Part shown: positions 8,705 through 16,328 of the stretch, one piece after another
Position numbering within the stretch: position 1 is the first letter of the stretch
Layout of the letters: each line of letters begins with the position of its first letter
DNA from: Palsa-504 sp963756575
GTDB taxonomy: Bacteria; Actinomycetota; Actinomycetes; Streptosporangiales; Streptosporangiaceae
Direction of reading: 5' to 3'
Length of the DNA stretch: 64,000 nucleotides
Assembly: GCA_963756575.1 (NCBI GenBank)
Contig: CAVWOM010000005.1
Coordinates: forward strand, 62,001 to 126,000
Program-made: the position numbers and the translations under genes
The notes under the pieces: model-generated
Told to the model about the DNA's origin: nothing
The model's database searches: none
What the model saw: only the letters and a program-made list of their open reading frames with translations

Positions 8705-8808
8705 TCCGCGGCGAGAACCGGATTCCGGTGCCCGCTGGCGTCAGTTCCCGTTGGGGGTGAGAACCCGCCGGCGTCCCGGCTGGCCGCCGACGAGAGTGTG
8801 AGGCATGT

Positions 8809-8825
8809 TAACACCTGAAGTGCAA
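8809..8825. promoter_or_regulatory. Operator-like repeat TAACAC-N5-GTGCAA (site 2, imperfect)
   Basis: The right arm GTGCAA is perfect; the left arm TAACAC matches four of six positions of the consensus. It lies between the 3' ends of the quinone oxidoreductase and TetR genes, so it may be a weak or decoy site rather than a promoter operator. Confidence 0.35.
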
Positions 8826-8830
8826 TAATC

Positions 8831-9571
8831 TCAGGGAAGAGGATGAGGTCTTTCTCCCGGGGCGCCGAGCAGTGCGGTGAGCAGCGAGGCAACGATGTCC
8901 CGCGCCTGCGCTGGGCTGGCGCCGGTGTCGGTTCGCAGCGACTCCCAGAACGGCCAGAAGGCTATCCCCATCAGCGCGCTGATCAGCTGCAGGCGCCCCT
9001 GCTCGTCAGGCCTTTCTAGCTCGGCGCCGAACACCACCTGGAGCTCGGCCTTGCCCAGTGCGTCCGTCCGCCGCTTGCTTCGCTGCAGCTCCGCCGAGAA
9101 GGGCTCGTGCAGCCGTGCCGCCCGCCAGCCCGGCGCCATCCGCTCGTAGATCTGGGCGTTCCGGCTGACGAGGCGCGCGATCCTGTCGTCGAGCGGCAGG
9201 CCGGGATCGATCGGCTGTACCTGTCCGAGCAGTATCTCGAGGTCCCGCCGGCCCGCTTCGACCAGAAGCGCCTCCATGTCGGCGAACTGCTGCCAGACCG
9301 TGCGTAGTGACACCCCGGCCCGCTCGGCGATACGGGACGCGCTCGGCCGCATGTCCCCCTCGCCGTGCAATGCGCGCATCGCGTCGACGATCACCCGCCG
9401 GGTGCGGTGCGATCTGGCGGCGCGCCCGTCCGCTGGCTTACGATCAGACAACAGCCGCACGATGTCGGTTCGCAGGTCCCTGGCCTCCTCGGTCCCCAGG
9501 ATCGAGACGAGCTGGTCGAGCACGTCGGAGGAGAACGGCGCGGCCGTGACTGCCCCCGCGGAAATGATCAT
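8831..9571 (-). CDS. TetR-family transcriptional regulator
   Basis: A 246-residue TetR protein. The helix-turn-helix is unusually far in (RPSASRIAERAGVSLRTVWQQFADMEALL, about residues 75-105), preceded by some 60 residues with no domain I recognise. The C-terminal half is the helical ligand-binding/dimer domain. The promoter region contains TAGCAC-N5-GTGCAA at 9617-9633, about 46 bases before the start. The same palindrome stands in front of the MFS gene and the CvnA-like kinase, so this protein is the best candidate to bind all of them, including its own promoter. The effector is unknown. Confidence 0.85.
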   Translation of the reverse strand: MIISAGAVTAAPFSSDVLDQLVSILGTEEARDLRTDIVRLLSDRKPADGRAARSHRTRRVIVDAMRALHGEGDMRPSASRIAERAGVSLRTVWQQFADMEALLVEAGRRDLEILLGQVQPIDPGLPLDDRIARLVSRNAQIYERMAPGWRAARLHEPFSAELQRSKRRTDALGKAELQVVFGAELERPDEQGRLQLISALMGIAFWPFWESLRTDTGASPAQARDIVASLLTALLGAPGERPHPLP

Positions 9572-9616
9572 CTGCGGTTCTGCCCGCGGCGATACGCGAT
9601 ATGCATGCGAATATTA

Positions 9617-9633
9617 TAGCACTAGTAGTGCAA
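9617..9633. promoter_or_regulatory. Operator-like repeat TAGCAC-N5-GTGCAA (site 3)
   Basis: It matches five of six positions in the left arm and all six in the right arm. It lies in the AT-rich stretch directly upstream of the TetR gene (start 9571), where autoregulation would act. Confidence 0.6.
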
Positions 9634-9798
9634 ATATCTGAGTAGGGCTCTTTCCCTTGACCGAGGAATGGGCGGCGTAGAGCCTGTTCGAGGCATGGCA
9701 GCCTCATGACGAAGCACCCGCCTGGCCGGTCATGTGACGGACATCCGCGGCGGGGTGCTGGCGCGGAACCCGATCCGCTTGACGACATGGCCGGTTTA

Positions 9799-9815
9799 TA
9801 GCACTCTAAATGCAA
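9799..9815. promoter_or_regulatory. Operator-like repeat TAGCAC-N5-ATGCAA (site 4)
   Basis: Each arm has one mismatch to the TTGCAC-N5-GTGCAA consensus. It lies about 113 bases before the sensor kinase start at 9928. The 9572-9927 interval holds no gene that I can support; sites 3 and 4 are its only clear signals. Confidence 0.5.
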
Positions 9816-9927
9816 TATTCGGGAGATGCGGCAGGAAAGCGGGCCGCCCGCCGAGCCGTCGGCGCGCAGACCTCGGGGCAGTGTCCGGTGACGCTCGCTC
9901 ATCTGCGTCCCAGAAAGGACCACGGCC

Positions 9928-12006
9928 ATGGTGCTGCGGCGCACCTCCATCCGCGTTCGCGTCTTCCTGCTCGTCCTCGTCCCCCTGCTCTCCTTGATCG
10001 GGATCTACGCCTACGCGGTAGCTGGCCAGGCGGGCACCGCTCTGGGCCTGTCCAACGCGGGGAAGATCAGCGGCGCGACCATCACGCCCGTCTCGAGAGA
10101 GATGGTCGCGCTTACCGCCGAGCGAAGCCTCGCCGTCGGCTACCTGGCCACCGGGTCGGGTCCGCTGATGGCCGAGTACGACAAACAGGCCGCCGCGACC
10201 GACCGGGCCCTGCGGGTAGTGGAGAGCATCAGCGCGTCCGGGCCTGTCACGGCCAACGCGTCCCCGCTGGAGGAGGCGGCGGCGGCCAGGTTCCTCGACG
10301 CCGCCGGCTCGCTCCCGGCGCTGCGCGGGGAGGTAGCCCGCCGCGTCATCAGCGTGACCGCCGCGATCAGCCGGTACAGCGCGATCGTGACCGACGGAAT
10401 CCAGGTGATCGCGCAGTCGCTCCAGGAGACGTACGTGAGCCAGTCGCTGGCCACTACGGCACGCCAGGAGGTCAACCTCTACGAGTCGGAGATGCTCGTC
10501 CTGCAGGAGAATGACGTTTATACCGGCGCGATCCTCGCGGGCCGCCTGACTGCGGCCGACCAGATGGCATTCGGCCAGCTTGTCGGCATCCGCCGATACC
10601 TGGTCCAGCAAGCTGTACCGCAACTCGACACCGTGGCCGACGGCCTGTACCGGAAGTACGTGCCGGCCAGGCTGACGCTCGCCCTGACGCGCCTGGAGGA
10701 CGCCATTACCCAGACGCCGGCCGGCAGCGTCAGGCCGCCGGTGCCGCTGAGCCTGTGGCAGGGCACCGTACGGACCTACGCCACCAATCTCGAGATCGTG
10801 CTGACGAAGGGGCCGGACTGGATTCAGACGCAAGTGACGTCCTCGGCGCGCAGCGCCCTGGTGACCCTGGTCCTGGCGGCGAGCCTGGGCCTGATAGCAG
10901 TCATCGCGTCGGTAGCCATCTCCCTCAACATGGGCCGCCGCCTGTTCCGCAGGCTCACCCACCTGCGTCAGTCGGCGCTGGCACTCGCGCACGACCGGCT
11001 CCCGGAGCTGCTCGCCCGGCTGCGGGACGGTGAGCAGGTCGACGTCGACGCCGAGGCGCCGGCGGCCGAGCCGAGCGCCGACGAGATCGACCAGGTCGAG
11101 CAGGCTTTCAACGTCGTGCACCGGACCGCCGTGGCGGCGGCCGTGGACGAGGCGAACCTCCGGCGCGGCATCAACGAAGTCTTCCGCAACCTGGCCAGGC
11201 GAAGTCAGCTACTGCTGTACCGCCAGCTCAGCCTGCTAGACGGCATGGAACGAAAGGCGGAAGAGCCCGGGCAGCTCGAGGACCTGTTCCGCATCGATCA
11301 CCTGACCACGCGGATGCGGCGGCACGCCGAGGGGCTGATCGTCTTGTCCGGCGAGGCGCCAGGGCGCGGCTGGCACAATCCGGTGCCGTTCGTCGACGTG
11401 CTCCGCGCCGCCACGGCCGAAGTCGAAAGCTACACCAGGGTTCGCGTGCAGGTCCTTCCCGGGACTGCCCTGGCCGGGCACGCCATCGCGGACGTTGTCC
11501 ACCTGCTGGCCGAGTTGATCGAGAATGCCACTGCGTTCTCGCCGCCGGACACGGTCGTGCGGGTCCAGGGCGGCCTAGTTGGTCACGGTTTCGCCGTGGA
11601 AGTCGAGGACAGCGGGGTGGGCCTGACGGGGGAGCAACTAGAACGGATCAACCGCGACCTGGCCAGCGTCCCGGACTTCGACCTCTCCAGGAGCGACCGC
11701 CTCGGGTTGTTCATCGCCGGGAGGCTCGCGCACCGGCACGACATCAGGATTACGCTCCGCTCGTCGGCGTACGGCGGCGTCACCGCTATCGTGATCATTC
11801 CATCGCACTTGGTGATTAGTGAGGATAGCGACATAGCCGTCATCCGTGCGGCCGAACGTTGGCCGGCGGCCCCGGACCTGCCGTCATCCGACGTCGTCGG
11901 ACTGGTACCCGGCTCCGCGACCAGCGTCGGCACAGACGCCTTGCCAGGCTGGCGAACCCGCAGGAAATCCTCCGGCCGGCACGCGGCAGACCCGGCCGCT
12001 CGCTGA
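9928..12006 (+). CDS. Nitrate/nitrite-sensing-type sensor histidine kinase (conservon CvnA-like), orphan
   Basis: A 692-residue membrane kinase. A first transmembrane helix (about residues 11-32) precedes a large extracytoplasmic all-helical region typical of NIT sensing domains. A second helix (about 298-322) and a HAMP-like segment follow. The N-box ELIENATAFSPP and the G boxes DSGVGLT and DRLGLFIAGRLA mark the ATPase domain. In Streptomyces conservons, CvnA kinases are encoded with CvnB (roadblock), CvnC (DUF742) and CvnD (GTPase). Here the next gene is on the opposite strand and none of these partners follows, so the kinase is an orphan in this window. The last ~50 residues are low-complexity. 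Confidence 0.82.
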   Translation: MVLRRTSIRVRVFLLVLVPLLSLIGIYAYAVAGQAGTALGLSNAGKISGATITPVSREMVALTAERSLAVGYLATGSGPLMAEYDKQAAATDRALRVVESISASGPVTANASPLEEAAAARFLDAAGSLPALRGEVARRVISVTAAISRYSAIVTDGIQVIAQSLQETYVSQSLATTARQEVNLYESEMLVLQENDVYTGAILAGRLTAADQMAFGQLVGIRRYLVQQAVPQLDTVADGLYRKYVPARLTLALTRLEDAITQTPAGSVRPPVPLSLWQGTVRTYATNLEIVLTKGPDWIQTQVTSSARSALVTLVLAASLGLIAVIASVAISLNMGRRLFRRLTHLRQSALALAHDRLPELLARLRDGEQVDVDAEAPAAEPSADEIDQVEQAFNVVHRTAVAAAVDEANLRRGINEVFRNLARRSQLLLYRQLSLLDGMERKAEEPGQLEDLFRIDHLTTRMRRHAEGLIVLSGEAPGRGWHNPVPFVDVLRAATAEVESYTRVRVQVLPGTALAGHAIADVVHLLAELIENATAFSPPDTVVRVQGGLVGHGFAVEVEDSGVGLTGEQLERINRDLASVPDFDLSRSDRLGLFIAGRLAHRHDIRITLRSSAYGGVTAIVIIPSHLVISEDSDIAVIRAAERWPAAPDLPSSDVVGLVPGSATSVGTDALPGWRTRRKSSGRHAADPAAR

Positions 12007-12102
12007 CCGCGTCCATTTGTGACCTCGGGACCCGGCGATTCGGGCTCACGCGGCGTCGTCGATGACGCCCGGTTTGATGGAGAAGGTGTCATTGCGTGAT
12101 GA

Positions 12103-12996
12103 TCAGCGGGGGTAGAAGGGTCTAAGGACGCGGCGGGTCTGCTGGATGGTGCTGGCAGCAGCAGGGCCGAAATGGGCGATGGTGCTGAGCAGTTCGCGGA
12201 GGTAGAGCAGGGGCATGCGGCCTTCCCAGCCGGGGGGCGAGGGGTTGAGTTCCTGGTAACAAGCGAAGAACCGCCCGGAGGCCGCCGGGCGGGGCGAGCA
12301 CCACAGCATGGACAGGTCGACTTCGGCCCAGGTGCGGCTCACGGCCGGGTCTATGACGGTGATCCGGCCCGCTGGCTGGCTGAGAAGGTTGCCCGTCCAT
12401 AGGTCGCCGTGGGTAAGGACGGCGGGCATGGCGGGGATGATGTCGCCGAGGCGGGCGCACAGCCGCTCGACGGCGTAGCGGTCAGCAGCGGTGAGGACCT
12501 GCTCGGCGGCCGGCTCGCTGAGGTAGCGCAGCAGCCGGTGCTGGGCGAAGAACTCGTGTCCGCTGGCGGTCCAGGTGTTGACCTGGCGGAGCCGCCCCAG
12601 GTAGCCGTGGTGGTGCCAGCCGAAGCGGCCGTCGGCCGTGCTGGTGTGCAGGTCGGCAAGATCGCGGGCGAACCTCTCCCAGGAGTTTTCGTTGTCCGCA
12701 CGGGGCGCCAGCGCCTGCAGGAGCAGCAGCCGGCTGGTGACGGCCAGAACGTCCGGGGTGGCCAGGTGGCCGGTGCGGCGCAACGCGGCCAGCCCGCTGG
12801 CCTCGACCCGGAATACGTCCGGGGGCGCGGCGGTGATGGTCTTGCCGACCGCGGTTGTGCCGTCGGCGTAGGTGACGAGCCAGCTATCGGCGATGACCCC
12901 GCCGGACAGGCGGTGAACGGCGGTGATGCGGTCAGCTCGCCCGAGCGCGGCCAGCTCGCCGCGCAAGGCGGAGTCGCTGGCCGGATCGGCTGGCAT
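12103..12996 (-). CDS. Phosphotransferase, fructosamine kinase family
   Basis: A 297-residue kinase of the aminoglycoside phosphotransferase/fructosamine-3-kinase superfamily. It shows an N-terminal lobe with LSGGVIADSW and a Lys in TAVGKTITA, the catalytic loop LTHGDLWTGNLL (Brenner motif HGDxxxxN) and a metal-binding Asp in VIDPAVS. This group phosphorylates ketosamines or small sugars with ATP. The gene starts 17 bases after the MarR-family gene ends on the same strand, so the two are probably cotranscribed and the regulator may control a detoxification or deglycation function. Confidence 0.82.
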   Translation of the reverse strand: MPADPASDSALRGELAALGRADRITAVHRLSGGVIADSWLVTYADGTTAVGKTITAAPPDVFRVEASGLAALRRTGHLATPDVLAVTSRLLLLQALAPRADNENSWERFARDLADLHTSTADGRFGWHHHGYLGRLRQVNTWTASGHEFFAQHRLLRYLSEPAAEQVLTAADRYAVERLCARLGDIIPAMPAVLTHGDLWTGNLLSQPAGRITVIDPAVSRTWAEVDLSMLWCSPRPAASGRFFACYQELNPSPPGWEGRMPLLYLRELLSTIAHFGPAAASTIQQTRRVLRPFYPR

Positions 12997-13013
12997 GCTC
13001 GTTCTCCAGGTTG

Positions 13014-13457
13014 TCAGACGTCGTGCTCCGCCGGCCCGCCCGGCAGCTCGCTCGCTGACCGGTAGATCTTCGCCAGTGCGCTCATCAGGTACTTGCGTTC
13101 CGCCGCCGTGAGGTTTTCGGTGATTTTATCCTCCAGGGACCGCCGTTCCGCCTCGACCGGCCCGCGCAGCCCGCGCCCCGCGTCGGTGAGCCAGAACCGT
13201 ATGAGGCGGTTGTCCCGTTCGTCGCGCCGCCGGGTAATCAGCCCGGCGTCGACCATCCGGGCGGCCACCTTGGTGACGGCGGGCGTGGTGACGTTTGCCG
13301 CGGCGGCGATTTCGCCGGGGGTACGGCCATCCTGCTCCCATAGTGCCGCCAGCAGGTGATCCTGCCCGAGGCGCAGCCCGTACCGGCGCAGCGCGGCGTC
13401 CGCCGCCGCCCGGATCGCCTTGTTCGTCTTGCCGTGCAGGTCCAGGAGCTCGGACAC
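13014..13457 (-). CDS. MarR-family transcriptional regulator
   Basis: A 147-residue winged-helix regulator. The recognition region (TPGEIAAAANVTTPAVTKVAARMVDAGLI) and the wing (RRRDERDNRLIRFWLT) are typical of MarR, and flanking helices form the dimer interface. It is first in a two-gene unit with the fructosamine-kinase-like gene and divergent from a broken NmrA-type reductase fragment, which may once have been its target. The 67-base divergent gap shows no strong palindrome. Confidence 0.85.
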   Translation of the reverse strand: MSELLDLHGKTNKAIRAAADAALRRYGLRLGQDHLLAALWEQDGRTPGEIAAAANVTTPAVTKVAARMVDAGLITRRRDERDNRLIRFWLTDAGRGLRGPVEAERRSLEDKITENLTAAERKYLMSALAKIYRSASELPGGPAEHDV

Positions 13458-13524
13458 GCGGCCCTCCCGCAGAGCGTACGGAGCCGGCCGTGGGCAGCCG
13501 GCTTGACGGTCGATCGTTTACCGG

Positions 13525-13915
13525 TTGCCGTACCTGCTCGTGCCTGGCATCGGCCTCGATCACACCGAACACGCGATCGCCGCGGCCAAGGCGGCCGGAG
13601 TGCGGCACATCGTGTACCAGTCGTCGTACGCCGCCATCGGCGATCCGGTCCCCGCGATGGGCCGCTGGCACCGCGAGCGCGAGCAGCTGATCCGTGCCAG
13701 CGGCATCCCCGCGACGTTCCTGCGGGCCACCGGCTTCATGACCAACGCCTTCGACTGGCTGCCCACCCTCCGTGAGGGGGGGCTTCGTTCTCGACCCGGC
13801 CGGCCCGGGCCGGACCGCGCCGATCGATCCGGCCGACATGGCGGGCATGTTTGCAGGGATCCTGTTGGTCCGGACCGAGTGGTCCGCCTTTCGCCGGCGG
13901 GAGGCGGGGGAGTAA
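13525..13915 (+). pseudogene. NmrA-type NAD(P)-binding protein fragment, frameshifted in a poly-G run
   Basis: The frame from 13525 encodes the middle of an NmrA-like reductase or redox sensor: GLDHTEHAIAAAKAAGVRHIVYQSSYAAIG and IRASGIPATFLRATGFMTNAFDW. After a run of seven G (13776-13782) similarity continues in another frame with GFVLDPAGPG and PIDPADMAGMFA, so one extra G breaks the gene. The N-terminal Rossmann GxxGxxG motif is absent and the C-terminus is cut. About 130 of the usual 280 residues remain. Confidence 0.65.
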
Positions 13916-13989
13916 AGGGGTGCAGCAGGCGCGTCTGCCGGAGCCGGGCATGGGGGAGATGCTGGCTGCTGGCGGGAGGATGGGCGAGC

Positions 13990-14345
13990 TGGTAGGCGCC
14001 CGCGGAACATCCTGCGGGGCTGCTGGTCCTCGGGCTCAACAGCGGCCGGCCACTGGACGAGAGCTACCGCAGGTTCGCCGGCCTGGCCGCCGGCCATGTC
14101 GTCGGCGATCGCCGACGCGACCGCTCTGGAGTCGGCCCGCCGCCGCCCCAGGCAGCTCGCGGCCCTCGACCGCGCCAAGACGATGTTCTTCTCCAACGTC
14201 AGCCACGAGCTGCGCACGCCGCTGACCCTCATGCTCGGGCCGCTGGAGGACATGCTGGGCAAACCGGACGGCCCCGGCCCCGGCGACCGGGACCTGGTGG
14301 AGATGGCCCACCGCAATGCGGTGCGGCTGCTCAGACAGGTCGTTC
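13990..14345 (+). pseudogene. Histidine kinase fragment (GAF tail plus HisKA)
   Basis: Two frames joined near 14098 give AEHPAGLLVLGLNSGRPLDE, then AIADATALE and DRAKTMFFSNVSHELRTP, the H-box with the phosphoacceptor His, and LTLMLGPLEDML. This is the linker between a GAF-type sensor domain and the dimerisation domain of a large hybrid-type kinase. The ATPase domain is missing: similarity ends at LLRQV near 14342, where a SnoaL fragment begins. Both ends and the frame are broken, so this is debris. Confidence 0.65.
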
Positions 14346-14354
14346 TGCCGCGGG

Positions 14355-14592
14355 CTGGCCTGCTGGTTTGGCGTTTCCCTACACTTGCGGCTTTGCTGGC
14401 GGGCGCCACGATGTCCACCTGCTCGTTGGCTGGACGTTCCAGTCGATCATGACCGGTCGGCGGCCATTGATGATCATGCACCACTACTGGCGCCTGCGCG
14501 ACGGCAAGATCGAGCACTTCCGCGGCAGCGAAGATACCGAGCAGACCGTCCGGATCCTGACCCCGGAACTCATCCCGGTCTCGAATCCCTAA
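14355..14592 (+). pseudogene. SnoaL/NTF2-like fragment
   Basis: About 74 residues ending at 14592 match the C-terminal half of SnoaL-like (NTF2 fold) proteins: MHHYWRLRDGKIEHFRGSEDTEQT, in which the aromatic and charged residues line the cavity. The first half of the fold is missing and the segment abuts the histidine kinase fragment directly, so the two were probably joined by deletion. Expression from the TTG near 14368 cannot be excluded but has no RBS. Confidence 0.55.
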
Positions 14593-14620
14593 GGGCTATG
14601 CTGCTGTCTGAAAGGTGCAG

Positions 14621-14645
14621 TGACCCGCGGTGCTTCGGCGGGTCA
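14621..14645. terminator. Perfect 8-bp hairpin before the MFS gene
   Basis: TGACCCGC (14621-14628), nine-base loop, GCGGGTCA (14638-14645). It follows the SnoaL fragment and precedes the MFS gene. There is no T-tract, so it could be an intrinsic terminator of the GC-rich type or an operator. Confidence 0.35.
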
Positions 14646-14717
14646 TGTCGGGACTTCCGGCCAGCACGGTGAACCGGTTGAGGTTCACCGAGACTCTCGG
14701 ACAGAGAGCTGCCCGGC

Positions 14718-16115
14718 ATGCCCGAAAACACCAATCCATCCCCGCTCGCGCGCTGGCTGATCTTCGCCGCGGTGCTGGCCGCGGATGTGATGGATCTTCT
14801 GAGCACTTCCGTCACTAACCTCGCGGCGCCTTCGATCGTTCGCGACCTCCACGCACCGGAATCGCTTTCTCCCTGGCTCGGCTCCGCGTATGCGCTCGCC
14901 CTCGGGTCGGTGCTTGTGCTCGGTGCCCGGCTCGGAGACAAATTCGGCCCGCGGAGGCTGTTCCTGACCGGCCTGGCTGGTTTCGCGCTCGCCTCGCTGG
15001 CGTGTGCCCTGTCGGTCGCTCCGGCGATGATCGTCGTGGCCCGCGTCATTCAGGGCACGTTCGGCGCCCTGCTCATCCCGCAGGGATTCAGCCTGCTGCT
15101 GCGCGCGTTCCCCCGCCAGGAACTCGGCCGGGTCTTCGGGCTATTCGGTCCCCTGATGGCCGTCAGCTCGATCAGCGGGCCCGTCCTCGCGGGATTCCTG
15201 CTCTGGCTGGACCCGTTCGGCCTGGGCTGGCGCGCGGTGTTCCTGATCAATGTCGTCATCGGTGCCGTGCTCTACCCGCTCAGCGCGCGGGTTCTCCCGC
15301 GCGCACGCGGCGACCGGTCGGTCCGGCTGGATCCGGTCGCCGCCGTCCTGCTGATCGCCGGGCTGGCCGGCACGCTAGGCGGCCTGATCACGGCGGGCGA
15401 GCACCGGCAGGGCTGGCTGCCTGCCGCGGCGATCGCGGCGGCCCTGGCTGCCTTGAGCCTGTTCGTCCGGCGTCAGCTGCGCAGCCCGGCCCCGTTCCTC
15501 ACGCCGTCCCTGTTCCGCGTCCGCAGCTTCGCCGCGGGCCTGGTGATGGGCTTCGTGTTCTTCGCCGCGGTGGCCGGGCTCCTGTACGCCACGTCGCTGT
15601 ACCTGCAGTTCGGCCGCGGCCTGGCGCCGCTCCCGACGGCCGGTCTCATGGCGCCGCTGTCGATCGGCATCATCGCGGCTTCCTTCTCCGCCCGCGGGCT
15701 GGTCGAACGGCTCGGCCGGCGGCTGGTGGCCCTCGGGCTCATCGTGATGGGAGCTGGCACCGCCGGCTACCTGGCCGTGATCCTGCTCGTCCCCGGCGCG
15801 ACGTGGACACTGCTGCTTCCGCTGCTGGCCTGCGGCCTCGGCATGGGCGGCTGCTTCGGATCGGTGTTCGCCGTCGCGCTCGGTGATGTCCAGCCCGACC
15901 AGGCCGGAAGCGCCAGCGGCACCCTGAACGCGGTTCAGCAGATCGCGAGCGCGGCCGGAGCCGCGCTCATCTCCGCCGCCTACCTCGCCGCCGCATCCAC
16001 CAGCACCGCCCGCGATGCCCTCGCGGCCAGCCTGGCGATCGTCCTCGTCATCACCGCCCTGTCCCTCGCGGCACTTCCGCTCCTGCCCCGACGAGCTGCG
16101 GCCAGCCCCCACTAA
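14718..16115 (+). CDS. MFS drug transporter, DHA2 (EmrB/QacA) type
   Basis: A 465-residue inner-membrane antiporter with about 14 predicted helices. It begins directly with helix 1 (WLIFAAVLAADVMDLLSTSVTNLAAPSI); GARLGDKFGPRRLF is the loop 2-3 signature, and the antiporter motif region lies around FGLFGPLMAVSSISGPVLAG. The family exports cationic or amphiphilic drugs using the proton gradient. No regulator gene is adjacent in the same direction. The gene ends in a stretch of degenerate tandem repeats. Confidence 0.87.
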   Translation: MPENTNPSPLARWLIFAAVLAADVMDLLSTSVTNLAAPSIVRDLHAPESLSPWLGSAYALALGSVLVLGARLGDKFGPRRLFLTGLAGFALASLACALSVAPAMIVVARVIQGTFGALLIPQGFSLLLRAFPRQELGRVFGLFGPLMAVSSISGPVLAGFLLWLDPFGLGWRAVFLINVVIGAVLYPLSARVLPRARGDRSVRLDPVAAVLLIAGLAGTLGGLITAGEHRQGWLPAAAIAAALAALSLFVRRQLRSPAPFLTPSLFRVRSFAAGLVMGFVFFAAVAGLLYATSLYLQFGRGLAPLPTAGLMAPLSIGIIAASFSARGLVERLGRRLVALGLIVMGAGTAGYLAVILLVPGATWTLLLPLLACGLGMGGCFGSVFAVALGDVQPDQAGSASGTLNAVQQIASAAGAALISAAYLAAASTSTARDALAASLAIVLVITALSLAALPLLPRRAAASPH

Positions 16116-16250
16116 CGACGCGCTGCCCCCACCCCAGCACGCACCAACGACACGCCGCCCCAGCACACACCAACGCGCTGCCCCCAGCACCCACCAACGA
16201 CGCGCTGCCCCCAGCACGCGCTGCCCCAGCACCCACCAACGACGCTTTAC
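16116..16250. repeat. Degenerate tandem repeat after the MFS gene
   Basis: Imperfect copies of a unit of about 25 bases containing ACCAACGACGCGCTGCCCC and CAGCAC, starting at the MFS stop codon. No gene is supported here. The array faces a second array of different unit across a strong hairpin. Confidence 0.6.
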
Positions 16251-16276
16251 CGACCGCGAAGCGAGCGAGATTATTT

Positions 16277-16328
16277 CAATGGTTGTGGCAACCTATTGGT
16301 CCTACCGGGTAGGTTGCCACAACCATTG
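16277..16328. terminator. 19-bp perfect inverted repeat between convergent genes
   Basis: The left arm 16277-16295 begins CAATGGTTGTGGCAACC, the right arm 16310-16328 is its exact complement and the loop is 14 bases. It lies between the MFS gene (+) and the LLM-BBE gene (-), consistent with a bidirectional terminator. It has no flanking T-tract, so a mobile-element footprint is an alternative. The stop codon of the minus-strand frame (16302-16304) is inside the loop. Confidence 0.55.
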
